Assembly: GCF_040782645.1 (NCBI RefSeq) | Contig: NZ_CP160403.1 | Span: 6,731,001-6,795,000 of the forward strand | DNA from: Streptomyces sp. HUAS ZL42 | GTDB lineage: Bacteria; Actinomycetota; Actinomycetes; Streptomycetales; Streptomycetaceae | DNA length: 64,000 bases | Direction of reading: 5' to 3' | Part shown: positions 25,071-34,968 of the stretch, one piece after another | Layout of the letters: each line of letters opens with the position of its first letter | How positions within the stretch are numbered: position 1 is the stretch's first letter | Notes under the pieces: model-generated | The model's input: the letters and a program-made list of their open reading frames with translations, nothing else | Told to the model about the DNA's origin: nothing | Databases searched by the model: none | Translations under genes and position numbers: made by a program

Positions 25071-26318
25071 TCAGGAACCGGACTTGCGCTTGTTCCAGAC
25101 GTCGAAGCCGACCGCGGCCAACAGGGCCAGGCCCTTGATGACCTGCTGCCAGTCGGTGCCGACGCTGAGGAGGTTCATGCCGTTGTTGAGCACGCCGAGG
25201 ACGAGACCACCGATGATCGCGCCGAGGACGGTACCCACACCGCCGCTCATGGACGCGCCACCGATGAACGACGAGGCGATGGCCTCGAGTTCGAAGTTCA
25301 GGCCCGCCTTCGGCGAGGCCGCGTTCAGACGGGCGGCGACCACCAGACCCGCCAGGGCCGCGAGCACGCCCATGTTCAGGAAGACGAGGAAGGTGACCTT
25401 CTTGTCCTTGACGCCGGACAGCTTCGCCGCCGGCAGGTTGCCGCCGATCGCGTAGATGTGACGGCCGAAGACGGCGTTGCGCATGACGTAGCCGTAGCCG
25501 ACCACGAGCACGCCGAGGATCAGCAGCACGATCGGCGCGCCCTTGTAGCTGGCGAGCATCAGGGTGAGGGCGAGGATCGCGGCGACGATCGCGACGAGCT
25601 TGAGCAGGAAGAGGTTCCTGGGCGGCACGTCGAGGGAGAACTCCTGCTGGCGCTTGCGGTCGCGGACCTCCTGCAGGACCACGAAGACCAGCAGGGTGAT
25701 GCCCAGCAGCAGGGTGATGTTGTGGTAGTTCGTCTCCGGGCCGACCTCGGGCAGGAAGCCGTTGCCCATCTTCTGCAGCCCGTCCGGGAACGGGCCGAGG
25801 GTCTGGCCCTTCAGGAAGATCTCCGTCAGACCGCGGAAGAGCAGCATGCCCGCGAGGGTGACGATGAACGACGGTATGCCGAGATAGGCGATCAGGAAGC
25901 CCTGTACCGAGCCGGCGACCGCGCCCACGATCAGGCACAGCACCAGAGCGACGGGCCACGGCAGGTCGTGCTGCACCGTCAGGACGGCCGCGAAGGCTCC
26001 GATGAACGCCGTCAGCGAACCCACCGAGAGGTCGATATGGCCCGCGATGATGACCAGCATCATGCCGATCGCGAGGATCAGGATGTAGCTGTTCTGCAGC
26101 ACCAGGTTGGAGACGTTGCGCGGCAGCAGCAGGTCCCCATCCGTCCAGACGGCGAAGAGGGCGACGATCAGACCGAGGGCGATCAGCATGCCGTACTGGC
26201 GCATGTTGCGCCGCAGACCGTCCAGCATCAGCTGCAGCAGTCCGCCGCCGGAGGGCGAACCCCCGCTCTTCCCGGGCGGCGCCGCCGCCGGGACCTTGTC
26301 CGTCACTTCGGTGCTCAT
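25071..26318 (-). CDS. mmsB: Multiple-monosaccharide ABC permease
   Basis: This 415-residue protein has about ten hydrophobic segments and the BPD_transp_2 sugar-permease features [17 protein letters not shown] and [15 protein letters not shown]. It forms the membrane channel of a xylose/arabinose/galactose-type importer (MmsB/GguB class) with MmsA and ChvE. The ATG at 26318 overlaps the end of mmsA by 4 nt. The cytoplasmic N-terminal 30 residues are Pro/Gly-rich. Confidence 0.9.
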   Translation of the reverse strand: MSTEVTDKVPAAAPPGKSGGSPSGGGLLQLMLDGLRRNMRQYGMLIALGLIVALFAVWTDGDLLLPRNVSNLVLQNSYILILAIGMMLVIIAGHIDLSVGSLTAFIGAFAAVLTVQHDLPWPVALVLCLIVGAVAGSVQGFLIAYLGIPSFIVTLAGMLLFRGLTEIFLKGQTLGPFPDGLQKMGNGFLPEVGPETNYHNITLLLGITLLVFVVLQEVRDRKRQQEFSLDVPPRNLFLLKLVAIVAAILALTLMLASYKGAPIVLLILGVLVVGYGYVMRNAVFGRHIYAIGGNLPAAKLSGVKDKKVTFLVFLNMGVLAALAGLVVAARLNAASPKAGLNFELEAIASSFIGGASMSGGVGTVLGAIIGGLVLGVLNNGMNLLSVGTDWQQVIKGLALLAAVGFDVWNKRKSGS

Positions 26319-27865
26319 CGTGTTACCTCTTTGTCCTTCGTCATCTGACGCATCAGCACTTCCTGCGTGGCCTCCGCCCGCGGAACCTCGCCCGTGAGCC
26401 GCCCGGCGGCCATGGTGTAGATGCGGTCGCACATGCCGAGCAGTTCGGGCAGTTCGGAGGAGATGAAGACGACCGCCTTGCCCTGGGCGGCCAGCTGGTC
26501 GATGACCGTGTAGATCTCGTACTTGGCGCCCACGTCGATACCGCGCGTGGGCTCGTCCAGAATCAGCACATCCGGACCCGCGAAGATCCACTTGCTGAGG
26601 ACGACCTTCTGCTGGTTGCCGCCGGACAGCTTGCCCACCGGCTCGAAGACGGTCGGCGCCTTGATGTTCATGGACTTGCGGAAGCCCTCGGAGACCTGCC
26701 GCTCCTCGTGCTCGTCGACGATTCCGCGCTTGGCCACCTTGCCGAGTGCGGTCAGCGAGATGTTGCGGTTGATGGTGTCGATGAGGTTCAGGCCGTAGTG
26801 CTTGCGGTCCTCGGTGACGTACGCGATGCCGTGCTGGACCGCCTCGGCGACGGTCTTCGTACGGATCTCCTTGCCGTCCTTGAAGACCGTTCCGCCCGCG
26901 TGCCGGCCGTAGGTCCGCCCGAACACGCTCATCGCGAGTTCGGTGCGGCCTGCGCCCATGAGGCCCGCGATGCCGACGATCTCCCCGCGGCGCACATGGA
27001 TCGACACGTCGTCGACCACCTTGCGCTGCTGGTCGATCGGATGGCCGACGGTCCAGTTGCGGATCTCCAGGGCCGGGGCCGCGTCCAGCTCGCCCTCGTA
27101 CGCGGTGCGTTCGGGGAAGCGGTGGTCGAGGTCGCGGCCCACCATGCCGGAGATGATCCTGTCCTCCGTCGTCTCGGGCGCCTTCACATCGAGGGTCTCG
27201 ATGGACTTCCCGTCGCGGATGATCGTCACCGAGTCGGCGACCTTGCGGATCTCGTTCAGCTTGTGGGAGATGATGATCGAGGTGATGCCCTGCTTCTTCA
27301 GCTCCAGGATGAGGTCGAGCAGTTTGCCGCTGTCCTCGTCGTTGAGAGCCGCGGTCGGCTCGTCGAGGATGAGCAGCTTCACCTTCTTCGAGAGCGCCTT
27401 GGCGATCTCCACCAGCTGCTGCTTGCCCACGCCGATGTCGGCGACGCGGGTCTCCGGGTGGTCGCTGAGACCGACCCGGCGCAGCAGCTCGCTGGCGTGC
27501 CGCAGGGTCTCGTTCCAGTCGATGAGCCCGCCCTTGGCGTGCTCGTTGCCGAGGAAGATGTTCTCCGCCAGCGACAGGAACGGCACCAGCGCCAGCTCCT
27601 GGTGGATGATGACGATGCCGCGCTGCTCGCTCGCCCGGATGTCCTTGAACTCGCAGACGTCTCCCTCGAAGAGGATCTCGCCCTCGTAACTGCCGTGCGG
27701 ATGGACGCCGGAGAGCACCTTCATCAAGGTGGACTTCCCGGCGCCGTTCTCACCGCAGATGGCGTGGACCTCGCCCTGGCGAACGGTCAACGTGACGTCC
27801 GACAGCGCCTTCACACCGGGAAAGGTCTTGACGATCGAGCGCATTTCCAGGACGGGTCCCGCCAT
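26315..27865 (-). CDS. mmsA: Multiple-monosaccharide ABC transporter ATP-binding protein
   Basis: This 516-residue protein has two tandem ABC domains. The first has Walker [10 protein letters not shown] (residue about 38) and Walker [14 protein letters not shown]; the second has [14 protein letters not shown] and [13 protein letters not shown] but a degenerate P-loop (GLMGAGRTE). This two-domain pattern is normal for monosaccharide importers. The ATG at 27865 has GGAAGG at 7 nt. It lies 33 nt after chvE and is coupled to mmsB. Confidence 0.93.
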   Translation of the reverse strand: MAGPVLEMRSIVKTFPGVKALSDVTLTVRQGEVHAICGENGAGKSTLMKVLSGVHPHGSYEGEILFEGDVCEFKDIRASEQRGIVIIHQELALVPFLSLAENIFLGNEHAKGGLIDWNETLRHASELLRRVGLSDHPETRVADIGVGKQQLVEIAKALSKKVKLLILDEPTAALNDEDSGKLLDLILELKKQGITSIIISHKLNEIRKVADSVTIIRDGKSIETLDVKAPETTEDRIISGMVGRDLDHRFPERTAYEGELDAAPALEIRNWTVGHPIDQQRKVVDDVSIHVRRGEIVGIAGLMGAGRTELAMSVFGRTYGRHAGGTVFKDGKEIRTKTVAEAVQHGIAYVTEDRKHYGLNLIDTINRNISLTALGKVAKRGIVDEHEERQVSEGFRKSMNIKAPTVFEPVGKLSGGNQQKVVLSKWIFAGPDVLILDEPTRGIDVGAKYEIYTVIDQLAAQGKAVVFISSELPELLGMCDRIYTMAAGRLTGEVPRAEATQEVLMRQMTKDKEVTR

Positions 27866-27898
27866 GGTCGTGCCTTCCAATCAGTAGGTGTCGGCGGA

Positions 27899-29005
27899 TC
27901 AGCCCAGCTCGGCGGCGGTGTAGTAACCGCCGTCGACCAGCACCTGCTTGTAGTTGGTCTTGTCGACGCTCACCGGCTGCAGCAGGTAGGCCGGGACGAC
28001 CTTCGAGCCGTTGTCGTAGGTCTTGGTGTCGTTGGTCTCGGGCTTCTTGCCGTTGAGGGCCGCGTCCACCATGTTCGAGGCGACCTTGGCCAGTTCACGG
28101 GTGTCCTTGTAGACGGTCTGCGTCTGCTCGCCCGCGATGATCGACTTCACCGAGGCCAGCTCGGCGTCCTGACCGGTGATGACCGGCAGCGGCTTGCTCG
28201 CGGAGCCGTAGCCGTCCGACTTCAGCGCCGACAGGATGCCGATGGAGATGCCGTCGTACGGCGAGAGGACCGCGTCGACCTTCTTGTTCGTGTAGGCCTT
28301 GGTCAGGATGTCGTCCATGCGCTTCTGGGCGGTGGCGCCGTCCCAGCGCAGGGTGGTGACCTTGGTGAGCTCGGTGTCGCCGGACTGGACGACGAGCTTC
28401 TTGCTGTCGATGTACGGCTGGAGCACGCTCATCGCGCCGTTGAAGAAGTACTTGGTGTTGTTGTCGTCGTTGGAACCGGCGAACAGCTCGATGTTGAACG
28501 GGCCCTTGCCGCTCTTCAGGCCGAGCTTGTCGACGATGTAGTTGGCCTGCAGCTCGCCGACCTTCGTGTTGTCGAAGGACGCGTAGTAGTCGACGTTCGG
28601 CGTGCCGAGGATCAGACGGTCGTAGGCGATGACCGGGATCTTGGCGTCCTTGGCCTGCTGGAGGACGTTGTTCAGCGACTTGTTGTCGATCGCCGCGACG
28701 ATCAGCGCCTTGACGCCCTGCGTGATCAGGTTCTCGATCTGCGAGACCTGCTGGTCGGGGTCGTCCTCGCCGAAGACCAGCTTGGTCTTGTAGCCCTTGG
28801 ACTGAAGGTCCTTGACGACGTTGTTGCCGTCGGCGATCCAGCGCTCGGACGACTTGGTCGGCATCGCGATGCCGATGGTTCCGCCCTTGGCGCTGCCCGA
28901 GTCCTCGTTGCTTCCACCCTCGCTGCTCTGGCCACAGGCGGTCAGGGTGAGGGCGAGGGAAGCGGCTCCGGCTATCGCGGTGAGGGCAGCTCTGCGAGTA
29001 CGCAT
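27899..29005 (-). CDS. chvE: ChvE-type multiple-sugar-binding lipoprotein
   Basis: This 368-residue lipoprotein has a signal peptide ending in a lipobox (LTLTACGQ). The mature protein is the periplasmic-binding type 1 fold of Chv[21 protein letters not shown] region, [18 protein letters not shown] and [25 protein letters not shown]. It binds aldoses such as arabinose, galactose or xylose and delivers them to MmsA/MmsB. The ATG at 29005 has AAGGA at about 7 nt; two upstream ATGs are less well spaced. It starts a probable four-gene unit. Confidence 0.92.
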   Translation of the reverse strand: MRTRRAALTAIAGAASLALTLTACGQSSEGGSNEDSGSAKGGTIGIAMPTKSSERWIADGNNVVKDLQSKGYKTKLVFGEDDPDQQVSQIENLITQGVKALIVAAIDNKSLNNVLQQAKDAKIPVIAYDRLILGTPNVDYYASFDNTKVGELQANYIVDKLGLKSGKGPFNIELFAGSNDDNNTKYFFNGAMSVLQPYIDSKKLVVQSGDTELTKVTTLRWDGATAQKRMDDILTKAYTNKKVDAVLSPYDGISIGILSALKSDGYGSASKPLPVITGQDAELASVKSIIAGEQTQTVYKDTRELAKVASNMVDAALNGKKPETNDTKTYDNGSKVVPAYLLQPVSVDKTNYKQVLVDGGYYTAAELG

Positions 29006-29144
29006 GGTCATCATCCTTGATGTGTGTGCAGGGCTCGGTCTGCGGGGCGCAGACGCCGGAGGGCGGTGCAGGGAGAGACCGAGAAACAGATGTGTGGGAT
29101 TGTGCGCGACTGTGTCGTCTTTTGCGCGAGATGTTTCCGGAACG

Positions 29145-30113
29145 TTATGGCGAAATCTCGAACCGGTTGAGGTTGCCGGGCAGTCGCGAACCGAGCGGCG
29201 CCATGTCGCCGTCCGCTCCGTGCCGCGCCAGCAGATCCAGGGCGAGCCGACCGCGCCGTACCCGTTCCCGGGCGGTGGACAGGGTCAGGTCGCGCAGGTG
29301 GTGACCGTAGGGATAGATCCCGGAGGTCTTGGACAGGCCGAACTTCAGGTAGAGCGGTGCGCCGCGGCGGATGAGCTCGGCGACCTCGTACATCCGGACA
29401 TAGCCGCCGAGATCGTCGGGGGCCTCGATGTACATGTCCATGGGAGCGCCGGACACCCGGCGGATCTCGGTGAGGTGATCGAGCGTCAGGTCGCTGGGCA
29501 CGTTGAGGGAGTCGGCGCCCAGCCGCTCGTACACCGCGTACGCGGCCGGGTTGACCGGACCGATCAAGGCGGACACCTTGAGCGTGGTGTCGGCCGGGAT
29601 GATGCCGGCCACACGCGCCCGGTGCAGTGTCCACAGCACGCCCTCGTCGGCGACGAGGAGGCACTTGACGCCCAGCTCCGTTGCCCGGACGGCGTCTTCG
29701 ACGCAGCCGGCGACCGCGTTGTGGCCTCGGGCCCGAAGGCCTCCGCCGCCCGAGTCGGTGCGCACGGAGCCGCCGATGTCCCACGTGCCGCGCGGGCCGG
29801 TGAACAGGCAGAGCTCGATGTCGCGTTCGCTGGTGGACTCGACCATCTCGATGATCTCGGAGTCGGTCAGCATCCACACGCCGGAGCCCTGGCTGATCCG
29901 GTGGATCGGCACGTCGAGGCGTGAGGCCTCCTTCAGGACGACGGCCAGCGCTTCGGGACCCTCGCACGAGGGGATCTCGGTGCGCCAGCGGCCGCCGCCC
30001 GGGAAGGCGTGGGGCGAGGCGTCGGCTGGGTCGAGGGCGGGCAGGCTCAGGCCGAGCGCGGTGAGCGCCTGCTCACCCGGTCGACGGGCTGCCTTGGCGG
30101 GAGCGTCGGTCAC
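29145..30113 (-). CDS. U32-peptidase-like protein of unknown function
   Basis: This 322-residue protein resembles the barrel-like U32 group, with [37 protein letters not shown] in parts, [21 protein letters not shown] and [14 protein letters not shown]. No classical protease residues are evident. It lies between an ABC sugar importer and an alcohol dehydrogenase/dehydratase pair, and has its own operator at 30131, so it is likely a sugar-related enzyme rather than a protease. The reaction is not known to me. Confidence 0.6.
   Translation of the reverse strand: MTDAPAKAARRPGEQALTALGLSLPALDPADASPHAFPGGGRWRTEIPSCEGPEALAVVLKEASRLDVPIHRISQGSGVWMLTDSEIIEMVESTSERDIELCLFTGPRGTWDIGGSVRTDSGGGGLRARGHNAVAGCVEDAVRATELGVKCLLVADEGVLWTLHRARVAGIIPADTTLKVSALIGPVNPAAYAVYERLGADSLNVPSDLTLDHLTEIRRVSGAPMDMYIEAPDDLGGYVRMYEVAELIRRGAPLYLKFGLSKTSGIYPYGHHLRDLTLSTARERVRRGRLALDLLARHGADGDMAPLGSRLPGNLNRFEISP
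29151..29163. promoter_or_regulatory. Candidate operator upstream of chvE (inside the U32-like gene end)
   Basis: CGAAATCTCGAAC fits the regulon motif with one change in the palindrome. It overlaps the last codons of the U32-like gene and lies about 146 nt upstream of chvE. Confidence 0.4.
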
Positions 30114-30130
30114 AAGCTGTCCTTCTTGTT

Positions 30131-30143
30131 CGATATTTCGGTC
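30131..30143 (-). promoter_or_regulatory. Operator before the U32-like gene
   Basis: On the minus strand the site reads CGAAATATCGAACAAG, 18 nt before the start codon of the gene at 30113. The position suits repression of its own promoter. Confidence 0.6.
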
Positions 30144-30178
30144 GAAGTTCGCGGCTCTAGGCGTGCGGGGTCTTGGGT

Positions 30179-30223
30179 GTACGCCGGTACGGAGGCCGTC
30201 AGGTTGCCCCCGTACCGGCGTAC
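30179..30223 (-). terminator. Terminator of the dehydratase-dehydrogenase unit
   Basis: GTACGCCGGTACGG and CCGTACCGGCGTAC are perfect 14-bp inverted repeats across a 17-nt loop, just after the dehydrogenase stop. This isolates the downstream U32-like gene, which has its own operator. Confidence 0.7.
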
Positions 30224-30225
30224 GT

Positions 30226-31230
30226 CTAGGGGCGGAGCAGGACTTTGCCCACCTTCGGATCGTCGGACCCCACCAGCTCGATGGCCTCGGAGAACTCGGC
30301 CAGCGGCAGCTCGTGCGTGACCAGCGGAAGCGGATCGAGCAGCCCGGTCCCGAACACCCGCACCGTGTGCGCCCAGGCGTCCGGCGCTGCCCCGAAGACG
30401 GTGTGCACCTGCAACTGCCGTACGACGAGGTCGGTGGGGTCGAGACCCTCGGCGCCCGGCGCCGGGATCCCCGTCAGGACCAGACGTCCGCCGCGCCTGA
30501 GCATGGAGGCTGCGGTGGTTGCGGCGGACGAGGAACCGGCGGTCTCGACCACGACGTCGAAGTCGCCGGGGAGCTCCTGGTCCTTGGTGCGGAAGTCGGT
30601 GGCCCCGAACTGGCGGGAGAGCGTCTCCCGGTCGTTCCGCGTGCCCACGACGAGCAGCTCGGCCGGCGATCCCGCCTTCAGGAACTGGACGGCGAACATC
30701 CCCAGCGTGCCCGTGCCGACCACGGCGACCCGCTCACCCGGCCGGGCGTTCGCCTTGATCGCGGCGGCCGCGATACAGGCGGCCGGCTCGAGCAGGGCGG
30801 CCGCGGTGAGGTCGGCGTCGTCCGGGAGGGCGTGCAGCAGTCGGGCCGGCAGGGTGAGTGTGGTGGCCATCGCACCCGGCTGGGTGAACCCGGTCTCCTC
30901 GTACCCGGCCGTGCACAGCGTCGTCTCGCCCGCGTGGCAGCGGTGGCAGACCTGGCAGTTGCGAAAGCCCTCGCCGACGGCCTTGCGGCCGACGAGCGAC
31001 TCCGGGACGCCCGTGCCCACGCTCTCGACGGTCCCGGACCACTCGTGACCGGGCGTGATCGGATAGCGGACGTAGCCCTCGGGTCGGGTGCCCTGGTAGA
31101 TCTCGCGGTCGCTGCCGCAGATGCCGACGGCGTGGACCCGGACCAGCGCCTCGCCGGCGTCGGGTGGCCGTGGGTCCTGGGCGACGAGCTGGTGCGAGCC
31201 CGGCGCCGCGATGACGACGGCGCTGCTCAC
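30226..31230 (-). CDS. Zinc-dependent alcohol/polyol dehydrogenase
   Basis: This 334-residue medium-chain dehydrogenase has the catalytic-zinc motifs GICGSD and PGHEWSG, a structural-zinc lobe with C-x2-C-x2-C-x7-C (NCQVCHRCHAGETTLC), and a Rossmann loop VVGTGTLG. It probably oxidises a sugar or sugar acid hydroxyl with NAD(P). The GTG at 31230 overlaps the dehydratase stop by 4 nt, so the two enzymes likely act in sequence. Exact substrate unknown; threonine-dehydrogenase-like and polyol-type enzymes share these features. Confidence 0.85.
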   Translation of the reverse strand: MSSAVVIAAPGSHQLVAQDPRPPDAGEALVRVHAVGICGSDREIYQGTRPEGYVRYPITPGHEWSGTVESVGTGVPESLVGRKAVGEGFRNCQVCHRCHAGETTLCTAGYEETGFTQPGAMATTLTLPARLLHALPDDADLTAAALLEPAACIAAAAIKANARPGERVAVVGTGTLGMFAVQFLKAGSPAELLVVGTRNDRETLSRQFGATDFRTKDQELPGDFDVVVETAGSSSAATTAASMLRRGGRLVLTGIPAPGAEGLDPTDLVVRQLQVHTVFGAAPDAWAHTVRVFGTGLLDPLPLVTHELPLAEFSEAIELVGSDDPKVGKVLLRP

Positions 31231-32387
31231 TCCTCGGTGCCCTTCGGCTTGCGCTGCTCCCAGCCCTCGGCCCACAGGTCGAAGCGGGCCTGCTGCTGCG
31301 GGAACTCGGCCGCCGCGTCGGTGTCCAGCTCGACGCCGAGGCCGGGTGCGTCGGAGAGGTGGAAGTAGCCGTCGACGACCTGCGGGGCGCCCTTGACGAC
31401 CTTCTTGATCTCCGCGTCGGCGAAGTCGTTGAAGTGCTCGAGGATCTTGAAGTTGGGGGCGGTGAAGCCGACCTGGAGGGAGGCCGCGGTGAGCACCGGG
31501 CCACCGACGTTGTGCGGCGCGACCAGCATGTAGTGGGTCTCTGCGGTCGCGGCGAGCTTGCGCGTCTCCCAGATGCCGCCGATGTGGCCGACGTCCGGCT
31601 GGATGATGTCCACGGCCTGGCTCTCGAAGAGCTCGCGGAACTCGATGCGGTCGTGGATGCGCTCGCCCGTGGCGACCGGCATGTCGACCTTGGCGGCGAC
31701 CTTCTCCAGCGCCTTGAGGTTCTCCGGCGGGACCGGCTCCTCCAGCCAGGCGGGCTTGAACGGCGCCAGCTCCTTGGCGAGCCGGACGGCGGTGGCGGGG
31801 GAGAAGCGGCCGTGCATCTCCAGCATCAGCTCGGCGTCGGGGCCGATGGCGTCCCGGACCGCCTCGATCAGGGAGACGGCGTACAGGGTCTGCTCGTGGT
31901 CGAGCTCGAAGTGGCCGGTGCCGAACGGGTCGATCTTGAGGGCCTTGTACCCGCGCTCCATGACCTGCTGGGCGGCCTTGTGGTAGGCCTCGGGGGTCCG
32001 CTCCGTGGTGTACCAGCCGTTGGCGTAGGCCTTGACCCTGTCGGTGACCTTGCCGCCGAGTAGCTGCCAGACCGGCACTCCCAGGGCCTTGCCCTTGATG
32101 TCCCAGCAGGCCATCTCGACGACGGCGATGCCGGACATCACGATCTCGCCGGCCCGCCCGAAGTCGCCGTACTTCATCCGGCGCACCAGGTCCTCGACAG
32201 CGAACGGGTCAGAGCCGAGAATGTGATTGGCCTCGGCCTCTCGCAGGTAGCCGATCAGCGCGTCGGTGTGCCCCAGCATGCGGGTCTCGCCGATGCCCGT
32301 GATGCCCTCGTCCGTATGCACCTGCACGTAAGTCAGATTGCGCCAGGGCGTCCCGACTACGTGTGTGCTGATTCCGGTGATGCGCAC
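31227..32387 (-). CDS. Enolase-superfamily sugar-acid dehydratase (mandelate racemase/muconate lactonizing type)
   Basis: This 386-residue protein has the superfamily layout: an N-terminal capping domain, then KIDPFG, the metal ligands in LEMHGRFS, EEPVPPEN and ATGERI, followed by IIQPDVGHIGG and the basic APHNVGG. The pattern is close to D-galactonate-type dehydratases, which remove water from aldonic acids to give 2-keto-3-deoxy acids. The substrate could be an aldonate of a pentose or hexose. It is first in a two-gene unit with the dehydrogenase and has an operator palindrome at 32408. Confidence 0.85.
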   Translation of the reverse strand: MRITGISTHVVGTPWRNLTYVQVHTDEGITGIGETRMLGHTDALIGYLREAEANHILGSDPFAVEDLVRRMKYGDFGRAGEIVMSGIAVVEMACWDIKGKALGVPVWQLLGGKVTDRVKAYANGWYTTERTPEAYHKAAQQVMERGYKALKIDPFGTGHFELDHEQTLYAVSLIEAVRDAIGPDAELMLEMHGRFSPATAVRLAKELAPFKPAWLEEPVPPENLKALEKVAAKVDMPVATGERIHDRIEFRELFESQAVDIIQPDVGHIGGIWETRKLAATAETHYMLVAPHNVGGPVLTAASLQVGFTAPNFKILEHFNDFADAEIKKVVKGAPQVVDGYFHLSDAPGLGVELDTDAAAEFPQQQARFDLWAEGWEQRKPKGTEE

Positions 32388-32691
32388 GGATGCTGCCCCT
32401 AGCCGTTCGAAATTTCGTCACTCGTTCGAAATGCTGACCAGACATTAAGGATGGTGTGGCATGGGTGTCAATGGGTCGAACGAGTAACGGTTTCGACACT
32501 ACCGAAAGCCGGTTTCGCGAGGATCTCGGAGAGATGGGCCGGATGCTGGGGTTGTCGGGGGGATGCCGCAAGATGGCGCGGAATGCGGGGCGTCCGTATC
32601 AAGATGCCACGCCGGAACGGCTTGTTTCCCACACAACTTTCACAGCCGCGCCTAGGAACGTTACCGATCGGGATCCTAGTCTTCCCGCGTC
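32388..32691. other. Divergent promoter region of dehydratase and SCO2400-like gene
   Basis: Only the operator pair at 32405-32434 and a further palindromic-looking patch near 32485-32518 (GGTTTCGACACTACCGAAAGCC) were seen. No gene is evident. Confidence 0.45.
32405..32434 (-). promoter_or_regulatory. Operator before the dehydratase
   Basis: A perfect palindrome CGAAATTTCG (32408-32417) is flanked by GTT, and a second half-site GTTCGAAATG lies at about 32424-32433. On the minus strand the site reads CGAAATTTCGAAC, about 20 nt from the start codon. Confidence 0.65.
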
Positions 32692-33474
32692 ATGGACTTC
32701 TGCCACCCGTGCCGACGGCACCTCAATGGCGCCCTCGCATGCCCGGGGTGCGGCACACCAGTCGAAGAACTCCGTACGTATGCGGAGGAGTCAGACATGT
32801 CTCCGCATACGGACGTTGCCGACGAACCGTACGGGAGCGAGGACTCCGGCAGTCCGGACGAGCACGAGCACGGCCGCGACGACTCGGGCGCGCCGCAGGG
32901 ACGGGCTGCCCGGCGCCGGGCACAGGGGCGCCGACGGGGGCCCGGCCGGGAAGCCGACGAAGAGGCGACGGGGCCGGTCGGCGGTGCCGGGACGAGCCGT
33001 CGCGACCGCAAGGCCGCGGCCCACCGCCGACGCCGACGGCGCACCATCCTGATCACCGCGGGCCTCGTCCTCGCTGCGGGCGGCCTGAGCCTCGCGGAAC
33101 TCGGCGTCGACGCGCCCTTCTCCACCTCCAAGCCTCCCGCGGCCGGGGGCGCGAACGCCGAGGGCGGTACGTCGTCGGAGGCGGAGGAGACGGCACAGCC
33201 CCCGGACGACACGACGGGCAGGGGTACCGGCTCGGAGTCCCCGAGCGCCTCGGCCTCCGTGTCGGCCTCGAAGTTCCCGTCGCCCTCGGCGTCGGAGAGC
33301 ACCGGCAAGGCCAACGAGTCGGCGCCCGCGGGCACCTCGCCGGCCACGCCGGCTGAGGGTCCGACGGCGACGAGCCCGGGCCGGACTTCCAAGCCGTCCT
33401 CGGATCCGACGACGGCGAACCCGGATCCTTTGCCGTCCCGGACGTGCACGCGGTTCCTGTGGTGGTGCACGTAG
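32692..33474 (+). CDS. SCO2400-type zinc-ribbon, single-pass membrane protein
   Basis: This 260-residue protein begins with a short zinc ribbon (MDFCHPCRRH...ACPGCGTPVEEL: two CxxC pairs), then an acidic/basic low-complexity stretch. One membrane helix follows at about residues 120-140 (TILITAGLVLAAGGLSL), and a Ser/Pro/Thr-rich outer part ends in CTRFLWWC. This is the family named after S. coelicolor SCO2400. Function unknown; the position next to sugar genes is conserved in my memory of that genome but was not checked. Confidence 0.8.
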   Translation: MDFCHPCRRHLNGALACPGCGTPVEELRTYAEESDMSPHTDVADEPYGSEDSGSPDEHEHGRDDSGAPQGRAARRRAQGRRRGPGREADEEATGPVGGAGTSRRDRKAAAHRRRRRRTILITAGLVLAAGGLSLAELGVDAPFSTSKPPAAGGANAEGGTSSEAEETAQPPDDTTGRGTGSESPSASASVSASKFPSPSASESTGKANESAPAGTSPATPAEGPTATSPGRTSKPSSDPTTANPDPLPSRTCTRFLWWCT

Positions 33475-33584
33475 GGATCTTGCTGGTCACCGCCGGTCGG
33501 GACGACCTGCGTGGGGGCCTTCGCCGTCAGGCGCGTTATTCAACCGTGACGACCATCTGCGGCAACCCTCTTGACCGCCATGAA

Positions 33585-33600
33585 TTGTTAGCGCTCACAA
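33585..33600 (+). promoter_or_regulatory. LacI-type operator before the regulator gene
   Basis: TTGTTAGCGCTCACAA is a near-perfect palindrome with the central GCGC typical of LacI-family operators (half-site TTGTNAGC). It lies about 190 nt upstream of the lacI-type gene at 33793, suggesting autoregulation. Confidence 0.65.
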
Positions 33601-33792
33601 TAGCCCCCGCAATCACCGGTCGGCGTTCAGCGCCAGCAAGGGAGGTACGGGCGTCGTGTCAACAGTGCCCCAACTCGCCCTTCCCGCCTGTGCCGTTGGT
33701 CTCTTCGGAATCCCGGAGTGAAGCCCGCGGTACGGCAACAACCACTCACATCACAGGACTTATCGGCAGACGAGCGCCAGGGGGGTGCGGCC

Positions 33793-34836
33793 GTGGCGGA
33801 CAGCCAGCTCCGACCGCCTACCATGGCGGACGTGGCACGCGTGGCCGGCGTGTCCCACCAGACCGTGTCCCGCGTGCTGGGGGGCCACCCCAATGTGCGG
33901 GACGCGACACGGGCCAGGGTGCTGCGTGCGATCGAGGAGATGGGCTACCGCCGCAACTCCTCCGCACGGGCCCTGGCGACTCGGCGCACCCGCACGCTGG
34001 GTGTGATCGCCTCGGACACCACCCTCTACGGACCGGCCAGTACGCTGTTCGCGCTCGAGGAGGCGGCGCGCGCCGAGGGATATCTCGTCTCGACGGTCAG
34101 TCTGCGTGAACTGACCATGGAGACGCTGTCCGAGGCCCTGGACCACCTCAGTGAGGGCGGGGTGGAAGGCGTGGTCGCCATCGCTCCCCAGCGATCGGCG
34201 GTGGACGCCCTGGCCGAACTCCGCTGCCCCTTCCCGGTGGTGGTCGTGGGCAGCGGGACCGGTGACATCCCCAGTGTCACTGTGGACCAGCACCTGGGGG
34301 CGAGGTTGGCCACTAGTCATCTGCTGGCCGCCGGTCACCGCACGGTCTGGCACCTCGCCGGGCCCGAGGGCTGGCAGGAGGCGGCCGACCGGGCCGCCGG
34401 CTGGCGGGACACCCTCGAAGAGGCGGGCGTCGAGCCGCCCGTGATGCTGCGCGGGGGCTGGAGTCCGCTGTCGGGCTACCGTGCGGGCCAGGAACTGGCC
34501 GGCTGGCTGGGCCGAGGGCTGACCGCAGTGTTCGTGGCCAACGACCAGATGGCACTGGGGGTGTTGCGGGCCCTGCGTGAGGCGGGGGTCCGGACTCCCC
34601 AGGACGTCGCAGTGGTCGGTTTCGACGACATCCCGGAGTCGGAGTTCTTCGCTCCTCCTCTCACCACCGTTCGGCAGGACTTCTACACGGTGGGCAAGCG
34701 AGGCATCGCACTGCTCCTGGAGTTGATCGAGGGCCGGGCGCCCGCCACCACGGCCCGGATCGCGATCGAACCCCAACTCGTCGTCCGCGCCAGCACTTTC
34801 CCGTACGCCGCTCAACCGGAGGGCGTACTCCACTGA
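33793..34836 (+). CDS. LacI-family transcriptional regulator
   Basis: This 347-residue protein has the N-terminal helix-turn-helix (TMADVARVAGVSHQTVSRVLGG) with the hinge LATRRTRTLGVI and a sugar-binding domain ending GFDDIPESEFFAPPLTTVRQDF. The GTG at 33793 was chosen over the in-frame GTG at 33718 because AGGGGGG lies 7 nt upstream. It is 132 nt upstream of ytfQ on the same strand. It is the most obvious regulator for the sugar genes, although the CGAWATWTCG motif is not a typical LacI site. Confidence 0.9.
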   Translation: MADSQLRPPTMADVARVAGVSHQTVSRVLGGHPNVRDATRARVLRAIEEMGYRRNSSARALATRRTRTLGVIASDTTLYGPASTLFALEEAARAEGYLVSTVSLRELTMETLSEALDHLSEGGVEGVVAIAPQRSAVDALAELRCPFPVVVVGSGTGDIPSVTVDQHLGARLATSHLLAAGHRTVWHLAGPEGWQEAADRAAGWRDTLEEAGVEPPVMLRGGWSPLSGYRAGQELAGWLGRGLTAVFVANDQMALGVLRALREAGVRTPQDVAVVGFDDIPESEFFAPPLTTVRQDFYTVGKRGIALLLELIEGRAPATTARIAIEPQLVVRASTFPYAAQPEGVLH

Positions 34837-34871
34837 CGGAACACCCGGCCTCCACTGCGCAGCAGTATGGC

Positions 34872-34888
34872 CGATATTTCGAACAATG
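34872..34888 (+). promoter_or_regulatory. Operator before ytfQ
   Basis: CGATATTTCGAACAATG is identical over 17 nt to the site at araB. It lies about 80 nt before the ytfQ start and 35 nt after the LacI gene. Confidence 0.7.
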
Positions 34889-34968
34889 ATCGACAGGTTG
34901 GACGCACCGCGGCCGGCTCCCAGTACCGGCGGGTTCATCCCCGGGTCGGCTCTTCAAAGGAGAAGAAC

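Noticed and set aside
23961..26348. A 795-codon plus-strand frame opposite galM and mmsB
   Set aside because: Low-complexity shadow of conserved genes on the other strand.
26708..29020. A 770-codon plus-strand frame opposite mmsA and chvE
   Set aside because: It mirrors the coding strand of two well-defined transporter genes and shows no recognisable protein features.
33718..33792. Upstream GTG start for the LacI regulator
   Set aside because: GGA directly abuts the GTG with no spacing, whereas the GTG at 33793 has AGGGGGG at 7 nt and fits the normal N-terminus.
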